Positions 15,700 to 24,255 of a stretch of 33,568 bases of DNA are shown here, piece after piece (within the stretch, counting starts at the first letter, position 1; every line of letters begins with the position of its first letter). Below the pieces are notes generated by a model. The model ran no database searches and had not been told where the DNA came from. It saw nothing but the letters and a program-made list of their open reading frames with translations. Source of the stretch: CAZVRZ01 sp964629965 (GTDB lineage Bacteria; Chloroflexota; Anaerolineae; Anaerolineales; UBA4823); NCBI GenBank assembly GCA_964629965.1, contig CAZVRZ010000055.1:1-33568 (forward strand), given 5' to 3'. The position numbers and the translations under genes are program-made.

Positions 15700-15744
15700 A
15701 ATCGAGGGTTTGCGCCTTTCGGCGCAATACCCTCGATTATTTTT
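15700..15744 (+). terminator. Attenuator-like terminator between the BMP lipoprotein and its ATPase
   Basis: A long stem (AATCGAGGGT with ACCCTCGATT, and inner GCGCC with GGCGC around TTTC) is followed by ATTTTTC. It lies inside the operon, 14 bases before the ATPase start. Partial read-through would make more binding protein than transporter. A TATAAT (15694-15699) touches its 5' edge, but I see no matching -35. Confidence 0.8.
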
Positions 15745-15758
15745 CTTGGGAGCCGCGC

Positions 15759-17300
15759 ATGTCTTTAGCCCTCGAAGCTACCGGTATTACCAAACGTTTT
15801 CCGGGTGTGCTGGCCAATGACCAAGTCAACCTGACCCTGGAAAAAGGTGAGATCCACGCTCTCCTGGGGGAGAACGGGGCAGGCAAGTCCACCCTGATGA
15901 ATATTCTCTATGGTTTGTATCAACAGGATGAAGGCGAGATCCGCATTGATGGCCAGCCGGTAATCATTGCTAACCCGCACGATGCCATAGCCAAGGGCAT
16001 TGGCATGGTGCACCAGCACTTTATGCTTGTGCCTCCGCTGTCGGTCACCGAAAATATTATGCTCGGTCAGGAGTCGGTGAAAGGGTCCGCACTGGGCAAG
16101 TTTGCCTTATTGGATCAGCGCGGTGTGGCTAAACGTATTCGCTCCCTCAGCCAGGAATACAGCCTGTCCGTTGACCCTGATGCATTGGTGCAGGATCTTA
16201 CAGTGGGCGCTCAGCAGCGCGTGGAGATCATTAAGGCGCTGTACCGCCAAGCCAATATCTTGATCCTGGATGAACCAACCGCCGTGCTCACCCCGCAAGA
16301 GGCCGATGAGTTGTTTGTCATCATGCGCCGGTTAGTGGAGCAGGGGAAATCTATCATCTTCATTACCCATAAATTACGCGAAGTGTTGGCAGTTGCAGAC
16401 CGTATCAGTGTAATGCGCGCTGGGCAGATGGTTGGTTCAGTAAAGCCGGCCGAGGCCACGCGTGAGTTGCTGGCTGAAATGATGGTGGGACGCAAGGTGA
16501 TCCTGCAGATCGATAAGGCTGATGCTAATCCAGGGGATGTGGTGGTGGAAGTGAAAGACCTGCGCGTGCAGGATGACCGGCGGCATACGGTGGTAGACGG
16601 CGTTTCTTTCCAGGTACGTGCGGGTGAGATCCTGGGTATTGCGGGCGTGCAGGGCAATGGCCAGACTGAGCTGGCCGAGGCACTCACTGGTCTGCGGCGT
16701 GTAATCGACGGGCATACGCTGATCATGGGGGATGATACTACCCATGCTTCTCCCCGCGAGGTGATCGAGATGAATGTATCGCATATCCCCGAAGATCGTC
16801 ACAAGCACGGACTGGTGCTGCCTTTCTCGGTCCGTGACAACATTATGTTGTGTATGTATTACCGCCCACCTTTTGCACGTGGAGTAGAACTGGACTTTCC
16901 GATCATTGATGCCCGGGCGGAAGAATTGGTCGAACTGTTTGATGTACGCACGCCGGGAATCCAGACAAATGCCAGTTCGCTATCGGGCGGTAACCAGCAA
17001 AAGGTAATCGTGGCACGCGAGTTGGCCCGTTCGGTGAAATTCCTGATAGCCTCTCAACCTACCCGCGGCCTGGATGTGGGCAGCATTGAATTTATCCACC
17101 GCCAGATCGTCAATGCCCGCGACCAGGGTGCCGCGGTTTTGTTGGTGAGTGCAGAGTTGGATGAGATTATGAGCCTTTCAGATCGTATTGCAGTCATGTA
17201 TAAAGGACATATCCTGGATACGTTGGATGCAAAGAGTGCCACGCGCGAGCAGTTGGGCTTATTGATGGCGGGTATCACCCAGGAGGCAGCACATGTCTGA
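15759..17300 (+). CDS. BMP-type ABC transporter ATPase (double nucleotide-binding domain)
   Basis: A 513-aa fused double ATPase of the RbsA/YufO type that powers nucleoside import. Domain 1 has Walker A GENGAGKS (37-44), a degenerate signature (LTVGAQQRVE), Walker B LILDEPTAVLT and the switch histidine (FITHK). Domain 2 has the loose GVQGNGQTE in place of Walker A, a good signature (LSGGNQQK) and FLIASQPTRGLD with Gln where the catalytic Glu would be. This asymmetry is usual for the family. ATG 15759 has GGGAG seven bases upstream. The 3' end overlaps the first permease gene by eight bases. Confidence 0.95.
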   Translation: MSLALEATGITKRFPGVLANDQVNLTLEKGEIHALLGENGAGKSTLMNILYGLYQQDEGEIRIDGQPVIIANPHDAIAKGIGMVHQHFMLVPPLSVTENIMLGQESVKGSALGKFALLDQRGVAKRIRSLSQEYSLSVDPDALVQDLTVGAQQRVEIIKALYRQANILILDEPTAVLTPQEADELFVIMRRLVEQGKSIIFITHKLREVLAVADRISVMRAGQMVGSVKPAEATRELLAEMMVGRKVILQIDKADANPGDVVVEVKDLRVQDDRRHTVVDGVSFQVRAGEILGIAGVQGNGQTELAEALTGLRRVIDGHTLIMGDDTTHASPREVIEMNVSHIPEDRHKHGLVLPFSVRDNIMLCMYYRPPFARGVELDFPIIDARAEELVELFDVRTPGIQTNASSLSGGNQQKVIVARELARSVKFLIASQPTRGLDVGSIEFIHRQIVNARDQGAAVLLVSAELDEIMSLSDRIAVMYKGHILDTLDAKSATREQLGLLMAGITQEAAHV

Positions 17301-18672
17301 TCAAACTGCCGTCAATGAGGCCGTACCCGAGCGAAAGACCCTCCTGCGCATCCTGGATCTGTTGAGCATGCCGGCCTTGGCGCTCTTAACCGCGTTTTTG
17401 CTAGGTGCGATCTTGATCCTGCTCACCAGCGATGGTAATCTTCTTGAGCGCTTGCAAATTATTGGAAAAGCTTACTGGGGTATGATAGATGGCGCATTTT
17501 TTAAGGTGCGCGGCTTATCTGAAACCTTGGTGGCAACTATTCCATACGTTCTGCTCAGCCTGGCTGTGGCCGTGGGATTCAAAACTGGCTTGTTTAATAT
17601 CGGCGTCGAAGGACAATTTACTGTTGGCGCCATTTGCGCGGCCTGGGCCGGCGCGGCGTTCAGCGGACTGCCCACGATTGTTCATCTACCGTTGGCACTG
17701 CTTGCGGGTGCACTGGGAGGAGCGCTTTGGGCAGCCATCCCTGGTTTTCTCAAGGCTCGTTTTGGCGCGCATGAAGTCATCAGTACCATGATGATGAATT
17801 ACGTGGCTTTTCGCCTGGCAGAATATCTGATCAGTGGGCCGCTGAAAGATCCCTTGGCCAGCACGCTGCAAACCCGGCACGTTTCATCAGCGGCCGAGTT
17901 ATGGACGATGGCGGCTGTGCCAGAGCGTTTGCAAGATCCCTTGAATGCCATGTTTGTGGCTCTGATAGCTTTTGTAGTGGCGGCGGCCATTGCTCGGACA
18001 TTGATTGGCCGTGATGCCCAGAACCGGCGGGTCAAAACAACCCTGCAACGCCGCGCTGTTTACCTGGGTATTGGTTTGGGTGTGGGGCTGCTGACCTTTT
18101 TACTTTTGCCTCCACTGACAAAGTTGTGGTGGCCTTTCAATGACCAGTATGACCGTTTGCATACCGGCCTGTTTCTGGCCTTGGCAGCGGCTGTCATTAT
18201 CTGGTGGTTGTTGCGTAAGACCACGTTTGGTTTTGAGCTGCGGACGGTGGGTGCCAACCCCAACGCAGCCCGTTATGCTGGCATGAGCATCACTCGCAAC
18301 ATCATACTGGCGATGATCATATCGGGTGCGCTGGCAGGGCTGGCTGGTACGGTTGAGGTGCTGGGTGTTTCAATTTGCCGCTGCATGCCGATGTTCTTTT
18401 CCAGCGGTTATGGCTGGGATAGTATCGGTATTGCTCTGTTGGCCAAGAATGATCCTTTTGGCATCCTGGGAGCATCGTTCCTGTTTGGCGCCATGCGCAA
18501 CGGCGCGGATCTGATGGAGCTGCGCTCGGGTGTTTCTAAATATCTTTATTCTCTCGTCCAGGCGCTGGTACTGCTCTTTGTGGCGGCGCCAGCGGTGGTG
18601 CGCTGGCTCTACCGCATCAAAACCACCCGCAAGGATGATGATGTGCCGCTGACGCGCGGATGGGGAGGCTAA
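17293..18672 (+). CDS. BMP-type ABC transporter permease, enlarged
   Basis: A 459-aa permease of the BPD_transp_2 (LivM/RbsC-like) fold. Typical motifs are FKTGLFNIGVEGQF (about 96-109), HEVISTMMMNY (160-170) and FELRTVGANPNAARYAGM (about 313-331). It is longer than the roughly 350-360 aa usual for the family. The extra part (about residues 212-285) carries two more hydrophobic segments (about 219-238 and 256-275) around a basic loop (RDAQNRRVKTTLQRR). ATG 17293 has AGGAGG in front and overlaps the ATPase gene. It should pair with the second permease as a heterodimer. Confidence 0.92.
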   Translation: MSDQTAVNEAVPERKTLLRILDLLSMPALALLTAFLLGAILILLTSDGNLLERLQIIGKAYWGMIDGAFFKVRGLSETLVATIPYVLLSLAVAVGFKTGLFNIGVEGQFTVGAICAAWAGAAFSGLPTIVHLPLALLAGALGGALWAAIPGFLKARFGAHEVISTMMMNYVAFRLAEYLISGPLKDPLASTLQTRHVSSAAELWTMAAVPERLQDPLNAMFVALIAFVVAAAIARTLIGRDAQNRRVKTTLQRRAVYLGIGLGVGLLTFLLLPPLTKLWWPFNDQYDRLHTGLFLALAAAVIIWWLLRKTTFGFELRTVGANPNAARYAGMSITRNIILAMIISGALAGLAGTVEVLGVSICRCMPMFFSSGYGWDSIGIALLAKNDPFGILGASFLFGAMRNGADLMELRSGVSKYLYSLVQALVLLFVAAPAVVRWLYRIKTTRKDDDVPLTRGWGG

Positions 18673-18675
18673 GCC

Positions 18676-19785
18676 ATGAACACAGAGACGAAAGTCATCA
18701 ACAAAACCTCCCGCAGTTGGCGTGCTTCTAAGGGGCTGTCTGCCTTGGGCACAGCCCTGATCATCGGTTTTGGCCTGGCCGCGGTCTTGTGGCTTCTGGA
18801 CATGGTCAGCAAAGGGCAGTGCAATCAGAAGTGTATGCTGGATACCCTATCGCAGATGTTTCGCCTGGCCACTCCGATCGCCTTTGCGGCCTTCTGTGGC
18901 TTGATGTGCGAGCGAGCTGGGATTATCAACATTGGCATCGAAGGCCAGATGTTGATGTCTGCCATGTTTGGCTATGCGGTCAATTTATTCTCCTACCAGT
19001 GGTTGAAAACCTTCATGGATCCGGCGACTGCGGGCAATATGAGCCGGATACTGGCGCTTGTGGCGGGGCTGCTTTCGTCGATGTTGCTGGGGGCGCTGCT
19101 TGCTGTGCTCTCGATCCGTTTCAAAGCTGATCAGGTCATCAGCGGTACGGTCATCAATATCCTTGCACTGGGGCTGACGGGTTACTTTTATCGCCAATTT
19201 TTGGCCGAGAACCTGCCTGCTGGTCCGGGAACTTTCCCGATGATGCCGATCCCGGTCTTATCCGATATTCCCATTTTAGGGCCGATCTTCTTCAACCAGA
19301 AGCCGCTTACCTATATTCTGTTTATCGTAGTTTTCCTCTTGCAGTACGTGCTCTTTTTCACGCCTTGGGGCTTGCGCACCAGGGCGGTTGGAGAGCACCC
19401 GCGCGCGGCCGATACCTTGGGTGTGAATGTGCATTGGATGCGTTATACTAATGTGTTGGCCGGTGGTTTACTGGCTGGCCTGGGCGGTGCTTATTTTACG
19501 CTGGAAGCCGTGGATGTGTTCAATCCAGGTATGACCAATGGCCTGGGATTTATTGGCCTGGCGGCGATGATCTTTGGTAAATGGAATCCTTTTGGGGCGC
19601 TGCTCGGCGCATTGATCTTTGGCCTGGGCAGTAGTGTCACGACCGTGGTTAGTATTTTTCGACCGGATATCCCCTCTCAGTTCCCGCAAATGCTGCCTTA
19701 CGTTTTGACGATCCTGGTTCTCACCGGCTTAGTGGGCCGGGCTTATCCACCGGCGGCGGAAGGTAAACCGTACGAGAAACAGTAA
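18676..19785 (+). CDS. BMP-type ABC transporter permease, second subunit
   Basis: A 369-aa permease of the same fold and of normal size (NupQ/YufQ type). It has ERAGIINIGIEGQML (about 76-90), ADQVISGTVINILALG and LRTRAVGEHPRAADTLGVNV, with about nine membrane helices. ATG 18676 lies four bases after the previous stop, with GGGGAGG in front. It is the last gene of the transporter operon and is followed by a terminator. Confidence 0.95.
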   Translation: MNTETKVINKTSRSWRASKGLSALGTALIIGFGLAAVLWLLDMVSKGQCNQKCMLDTLSQMFRLATPIAFAAFCGLMCERAGIINIGIEGQMLMSAMFGYAVNLFSYQWLKTFMDPATAGNMSRILALVAGLLSSMLLGALLAVLSIRFKADQVISGTVINILALGLTGYFYRQFLAENLPAGPGTFPMMPIPVLSDIPILGPIFFNQKPLTYILFIVVFLLQYVLFFTPWGLRTRAVGEHPRAADTLGVNVHWMRYTNVLAGGLLAGLGGAYFTLEAVDVFNPGMTNGLGFIGLAAMIFGKWNPFGALLGALIFGLGSSVTTVVSIFRPDIPSQFPQMLPYVLTILVLTGLVGRAYPPAAEGKPYEKQ

Positions 19786-19792
19786 CGTACGC

Positions 19793-19838
19793 AGCGGGTT
19801 GTCCAAAAAAGCTCTTTCGGGACAGCCCGCTGTGCTTT
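19793..19838 (+). terminator. Terminator between the converging BMP operon and S8 protease gene
   Basis: AGCGGGTTGTCC (19793-19804) pairs with GGACAGCCCGCT (19820-19831) with one G-U pair. The loop is 15 bases, and TGTGCTTTT follows. It ends the + strand operon. The same stem could serve the minus-strand gene whose stop is at 19838. Confidence 0.7.
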
Positions 19839-21370
19839 TAACGCCCGATAACGCAGGGTAAAAACAGGCGTATTTCAACAGCTGCCCGGTAAGCTGCCAA
19901 CGCATCAATGCGCCCCCAGCCGTAGGAATTGTTGGGTATTTGAGAGCTTGGCACATTGCCGCAGGTTTGAACTGGATCGACGACCGGCGCGGCAGTGCGG
20001 GTGATCAATTGTTCCAGCGCATCGGGCTGGCCAGCCAGGTTGGGGCGGGCCGAGATGAGCAAGGCTGCCAACCCAGCCACGTGGGGGCCGGCCATGCTGG
20101 TCCCCGACATCGTTGCGTAACCACCCCCGGGAACGCTTGAGTAGATATCGCTACCAGGCGCTGAGATATCGGGCTTCATACGCCCGCTGCTATCCACCCA
20201 TACCGGCCCACGGCTGCTGCCAGTTGCTAATGTGTCTGTGCGGGTGGTATTGCCAACGGTGAACGAAGAATCATAGATCGCGGCCGGCGTATTGATACTG
20301 CCGCAGCTCGAGCCGGCGTTCCCGGCTGAGTGGACAGAAAGGATGCCTGCCATGCGCACGTTGTCCACCACCGTCAACAATACGTTGGGGTCGGTGCAAC
20401 CCTCGCTCGTGGGGCAGCCCCAGGAGTTGTTGATGATATCGGGTGCTTTGGCAGGGTCGGGGTTTTGATCATTTAGGTCGGTCGGTGCCAGGAACCATTG
20501 ATAACATTCCGCATAAGTGGCTGGTGTTCCCCAGCCCTGTTCCATATTGCGGCAGCCGATCCAGCGCGCACCGGGTGCTGCTCCAATCTGCATAGTGCCG
20601 GTAGAACCGACCATGGTGCCCATCGTATGGGTGCCATGCCCCTGATCATCGCAGGGCATTTGAGAGTTAAAATCGCATGGGTTCCCGGGAGAAGTATTTG
20701 GATTATTCTCGTGGATCGCATCGTGCCAGTTATAATTGTGATCTCCCTGGCTGCCGTCCCAACCACGATATTGCTGTTGGAGCGCAGGATGGTCCCAATC
20801 ATAGCCTGTATCTTGCCCGCCGATAACCGCTCCTTGTCCGGTGTAGCCTTCAGCCCACACTTCCGGCGCCTGGATCTTTTGAATATTCCACTCAATGGCT
20901 TCCGGTGAGCCCAGCCGGTCAATACCCGGTTCGGTTTGAAGGTCATCCTGGTGAACGCTGGGGTTGGCGTAAATATGTGCCACATCCGGGCGCATTGCCA
21001 GTTGCTCGATGACCTGGGCATCGCCGCGCACCCAGATCATATTGGCGATCCAATAGGCGCGATACTCGACGCCAAGTGTTTCCAATACTCGCAGCACAGC
21101 GGGTTGTGTGCGTTGGGCGGTGGCTCTTAATTGCTCGAAAACAAAGCGACCTTTTTCAGTCTTGCTGCCCAGGTTATTAGCCCGGCTCAGGTCAGCCTGG
21201 CTAGTTAGGGAAACCAGAAACTCAGTCTCGCCGCTTGCCGCAGTTTGCATCACCCACGGGTCGACCCGGTTTTGCCAGCCAAAGCGTAACTCGGCTCCGG
21301 CAGAACTGGCGGCGCCAGGGAGAGAAGCGACCAGGGTTAGGATCAGGCACAGCCTAAGAAGCCAGCGCAT
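19838..21370 (-). CDS. Secreted subtilisin-like serine protease (S8)
   Basis: A 510-aa protein with a signal peptide (about residues 1-27) and a prodomain (about 45-140). The subtilase domain has the full triad: Asp187 in GQDTGYDWDHP, His245 in GHGTHTMG and Ser425 in GTSMAGPHVAG, with the oxyanion Asn351 in SAGN. The C-terminus (RLFLPCVIGR) resembles the YLPLV-type tails common on exported Chloroflexota proteins. The start overlaps the end of murJ by 17 bases, so the two are probably cotranscribed. It likely degrades extracellular peptides for nutrition, or processes envelope proteins. Confidence 0.95.
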   Translation of the reverse strand: MRWLLRLCLILTLVASLPGAASSAGAELRFGWQNRVDPWVMQTAASGETEFLVSLTSQADLSRANNLGSKTEKGRFVFEQLRATAQRTQPAVLRVLETLGVEYRAYWIANMIWVRGDAQVIEQLAMRPDVAHIYANPSVHQDDLQTEPGIDRLGSPEAIEWNIQKIQAPEVWAEGYTGQGAVIGGQDTGYDWDHPALQQQYRGWDGSQGDHNYNWHDAIHENNPNTSPGNPCDFNSQMPCDDQGHGTHTMGTMVGSTGTMQIGAAPGARWIGCRNMEQGWGTPATYAECYQWFLAPTDLNDQNPDPAKAPDIINNSWGCPTSEGCTDPNVLLTVVDNVRMAGILSVHSAGNAGSSCGSINTPAAIYDSSFTVGNTTRTDTLATGSSRGPVWVDSSGRMKPDISAPGSDIYSSVPGGGYATMSGTSMAGPHVAGLAALLISARPNLAGQPDALEQLITRTAAPVVDPVQTCGNVPSSQIPNNSYGWGRIDALAAYRAAVEIRLFLPCVIGR

Positions 21371-22919
21371 CGTTCTTCTCTTGTTTTTCCCGGGTGCCGC
21401 CCAGGCGGATTAATACTTTCAATTCTGGCCAGATAGCCGGTAGGATTACCAGGCCTCCGGCAACCAACGCACCCAGCGCAACCCAAAAGGCTGGGTTGGG
21501 AAACACCCGCATCAAGATATAAGATAATAGCCCTCCGGCGACACAGCCTGCCAGCGTGCGCCATAATGTGCTCTGCACGCGCAGCACTCCTGGAAAACGG
21601 CGGTTCAGCAGCCACAACAGCAGAAGCGCTTCGATTGTGAAAGAGATCGTGTTGGCTAAGGCAATGCCGGCAGAGCCCCAGAAGCGTGAGAACAGCGATG
21701 CCAGCACGATATACATTGCGGCATTCAATGCCGCCACGTACAGCGGCGTGCGTGCATCCTGGTGAGCATAGAACGAACGCGATGATATTTCCAGCAGTGT
21801 GTGCCCGGTCAGGCCGAGCAGGTAAGCGCGTGTTGCCCAGACCACCATGTCGGTTTGCAGGGCGTCAAAGCCAAAGACACGCTGCACCAGAGGCCGGATC
21901 GTTATGATCAATAACGCCATGATTGGCAGTGTTAGCGCCAGCAGTACACTTATTGCCCGATTTACGGTCTCGCGGAAACGATCTCGCTCACCGCGCGCAA
22001 TCTGTTCTGCCAGCGTTGGCAGCAATGCAATCGCAATGGCTGTTCCTACCAACGTTTCGGGTACTTGCATAATGAACCAACCATAGTTGAGAGCGGTTAT
22101 CGCGCCTTCACCCAGGCGCGATGCCAGGTTATCGCGGGCGATAAAGAAAAGCTGCAGGAAGAACATCGTTAGAACTCTCGGGCCGAGCAGCCTGAGCACC
22201 TGCTGGACACCCGGGTGGTGTAAACCTATTGCCGGCGTCCAACGGAAACGATAATGGAGCAAGCCGGGCACCTGGATAGCCAGGTGCAGCAGCGCTCCCA
22301 GGATCACTCCGTAAACCAGCCCATGGATGCCCAGGCCATATGCCGGCAAGGTGATTCCTCCCAACGAGATAGGCGTCTTGGGCGCCAATACTGCTATGCC
22401 AAAGATTTGCCCCATGTTATATAGTCCAGGGGCCATTGCCGGTAATAGGAAGTGTTGGTTGGCCTGTAAGCCTGCCATCACCAGCCCGCTGATCGAGAAG
22501 ATCAAAATAGCCATCAGATCCAGGCGCATCAGTTCAACCGTCAGCGCCTGTTGCTCAGCAGGAAACCCCGGTGCAATGATGTGTTGTACCATGGGGCGAG
22601 CGAAGATCGCAATGACCAACGCCAAAGTGCCTGTTAACAGAAAAGCCAGGTTGATAATTCGGGAAAATAGATCCCAGGTCGCCGAGCGGTCGCGCTTTTG
22701 CAAGTACTCAGCCAGAACCGGAATCAGGGCGATTCCCAGTGCGCCGCCGCTGATGAGGGATGAAAGCAGGTCGGGAATATTGTTGGCTGCATTAAAAACG
22801 TCAATCTCATAAGAAAGGCCGAACTGCCTTGCTACCAAAACTTGCCGGATAAACCCCAGCACTTTGTCGAATGCAAAGAAAACGGCAATAATTAACGATG
22901 AACGAGCAACATGGGTCAT
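21354..22919 (-). CDS. murJ: Lipid II flippase MurJ (MviN)
   Basis: A 521-aa polytopic protein of the MOP superfamily that moves lipid II across the membrane for peptidoglycan synthesis. The MurJ N-terminal pattern is clear (VLGFIRQVLVARQFG, then DVFNAANNIPDLLSSLISGGALGIA, with the conserved Arg/Asp residues), and about 14 membrane helices are predicted. The ATG at 22919 is chosen over an upstream start at 23006. GGGAG lies seven bases before it, and the promoter at 22947-22975 would place the longer start upstream of the transcript. The longer N-terminus also has no family-like sequence. Confidence 0.93.
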   Translation of the reverse strand: MTHVARSSLIIAVFFAFDKVLGFIRQVLVARQFGLSYEIDVFNAANNIPDLLSSLISGGALGIALIPVLAEYLQKRDRSATWDLFSRIINLAFLLTGTLALVIAIFARPMVQHIIAPGFPAEQQALTVELMRLDLMAILIFSISGLVMAGLQANQHFLLPAMAPGLYNMGQIFGIAVLAPKTPISLGGITLPAYGLGIHGLVYGVILGALLHLAIQVPGLLHYRFRWTPAIGLHHPGVQQVLRLLGPRVLTMFFLQLFFIARDNLASRLGEGAITALNYGWFIMQVPETLVGTAIAIALLPTLAEQIARGERDRFRETVNRAISVLLALTLPIMALLIITIRPLVQRVFGFDALQTDMVVWATRAYLLGLTGHTLLEISSRSFYAHQDARTPLYVAALNAAMYIVLASLFSRFWGSAGIALANTISFTIEALLLLWLLNRRFPGVLRVQSTLWRTLAGCVAGGLLSYILMRVFPNPAFWVALGALVAGGLVILPAIWPELKVLIRLGGTREKQEKNDALAS

Positions 22920-22946
22920 GATCGATCTCCCTTCTACATGGGGGCA

Positions 22947-22975
22947 AGTATAGCATGGAGATTGGCAAACGGCAA
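22947..22975 (-). promoter_or_regulatory. Promoter of murJ
   Basis: On the minus strand TTGCCG (22970-22975), 17 bases, TATACT (22947-22952). The start of transcription would be near 22940, leaving a leader of about 20 bases with GGGAG before the murJ ATG at 22919. Confidence 0.65.
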
Positions 22976-22992
22976 AACATTCAAAATTATGG

Positions 22993-23014
22993 TAGAATTC
23001 CCCCACTGTGGGGG
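22993..23014 (+). promoter_or_regulatory. -10 box and palindrome in front of tRNA-Ser
   Basis: TAGAAT (22993-22998) is a fair -10 for the tRNA with no good -35. It is followed at once by a 15-base inverted repeat, CCCCCAC-T-GTGGGGG (23000-23014), covering the expected start of transcription. It may be an operator, or a hairpin in the tRNA leader. Confidence 0.4.
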
Positions 23015-23032
23015 ATGTACCTTTATCAAACA

Positions 23033-23117
23033 GGAGGGTTGGCCGAGCGGCCTAAGGCGCTTGTCTTGAAAACAAGTGTGGAGCAATCCACCGGGGGTTC
23101 GAATCCCTCACCCTCCG
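23033..23117 (+). tRNA. tRNA-Ser (anticodon UGA)
   Basis: The acceptor stem is GGAGGGT/ACCCTCC. The anticodon stem TTGT/ACAA region encloses loop CTTGAAA, giving TGA. A long variable arm (GTGGAG...TCCAC) marks the class II tRNAs, and the T arm GGGGG TTCGAAT CCCTC is standard. The discriminator is G, and CCA is not encoded. Confidence 0.95.
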
Positions 23118-23201
23118 CTGCTTTGTTATGATGGTGTTGTTTGATTGGATGTTTATGATTGGTTTCATTGCGCTGCCCGGTTGGCCCCTGGAGACAAGCT
23201 G

Positions 23202-24137
23202 ATGGCGCAGGTTGCTTACCAGGTCACCGATGAATTCACCAAGCGCATCGGGAGCGTTTTCGCCGGCGGCACAGAATGGCTGGCGCGGCTGCCGGAGTTG
23301 TTAGAAACTTATGCCCGGCGTTGGAAATTGACGATTTTACCACCCTATACCCTTTCATATAATTACGTGGCTCCAGCCATACGCCAGGATGGCACCCCGG
23401 CGGTCATAAAAATGGGCGTACCGCATCCCGAATTGACTTCTGAGATCGCGGCCTTGCAATTCTACGATGGCCGTGGGGCAGTGCGCCTGTACGAGGCTGA
23501 ACCTGAGCAAGGTGCATTTTTGATGGAAAGATTGCAGCCTGGCAAGCCGCTTTCAATGCTCACGGATGATAACCAGGCAACTGAGATCGCCGCCGGGGTG
23601 ATGCGTAGGCTTTGGCAGCCGGCTCGGGAAAATGGTATTTTTATCACGGTGGCAGGCTGGGGCCAGGGGTTTCAGGATCTGCACGCGCGCTTTACAGGCG
23701 GCTGCGGACCCTTCCCGATTCGCCTGGTGGAACGTGCAGAGAGCTTGCATGCTGAACTCCTGGCTTCCACAACCGATCAGGTATTGCTTCACGGTGATTT
23801 GCACCATGATAACATCGTGTTGGCAGAGCGCCCAGGCGAGACCGGTACAGAAATGCTCTGGCTGGCGCTTGATCCGAAAGGCGTAGTTGGCGATCCAGCT
23901 TATGAAGCGGCATCTTTTATGTGGAACCCCATCCCCATGATCTATGATATGCCTGACCTGGCGCAGTTGATACGGCGGCGTCTCCTGCTTTTTGCGGAAC
24001 AATTGGGTCTGGATTACCAACGTTTATTAGGGTGGACCATCGCCAAGTCGGTCCTGTCAGCCTGGTGGGACTATGCAGACCATCAACCTTACTGGCAGCA
24101 AATGTTGGCTTTAACTGAAAAATTACTGACTCTGTAA
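23202..24137 (+). CDS. APH(6)-like kinase (streptomycin 6-kinase family)
   Basis: A 311-aa protein of the aminoglycoside/hydroxyurea antibiotic kinase family (PF04655 type). The catalytic loop is LLHGDLHHDN (HGD at 197-199) and the metal-binding motif is ALDPKG (Asp224). A family-typical GDPAYEAASFMWNP follows. ATG 23202 has GGAG eight bases upstream; a longer frame from TTG 23145 has no ribosome site. Family members phosphorylate streptomycin, but many chromosomal relatives have other small-molecule substrates, so resistance is not shown. A weak hairpin (24128-24146) spans its stop codon. Confidence 0.85.
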   Translation: MAQVAYQVTDEFTKRIGSVFAGGTEWLARLPELLETYARRWKLTILPPYTLSYNYVAPAIRQDGTPAVIKMGVPHPELTSEIAALQFYDGRGAVRLYEAEPEQGAFLMERLQPGKPLSMLTDDNQATEIAAGVMRRLWQPARENGIFITVAGWGQGFQDLHARFTGGCGPFPIRLVERAESLHAELLASTTDQVLLHGDLHHDNIVLAERPGETGTEMLWLALDPKGVVGDPAYEAASFMWNPIPMIYDMPDLAQLIRRRLLLFAEQLGLDYQRLLGWTIAKSVLSAWWDYADHQPYWQQMLALTEKLLTL

Positions 24138-24255
24138 GGCAGAGTCATTTCGCTACTGTTCGATCGGCGATTTCACAGGCTGGGTTTTGCAAGCGTCGAC
24201 CGTTCTCGACGATCGTTGCTGTTCTTGATTGACTTTGCCAAATTGGAGGATTTCT

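Noticed and set aside
23145..23201. Upstream TTG start for the APH(6)-like gene
   Set aside because: No Shine-Dalgarno; ATG 23202 has one at good spacing, and the extra residues have no family-like character.
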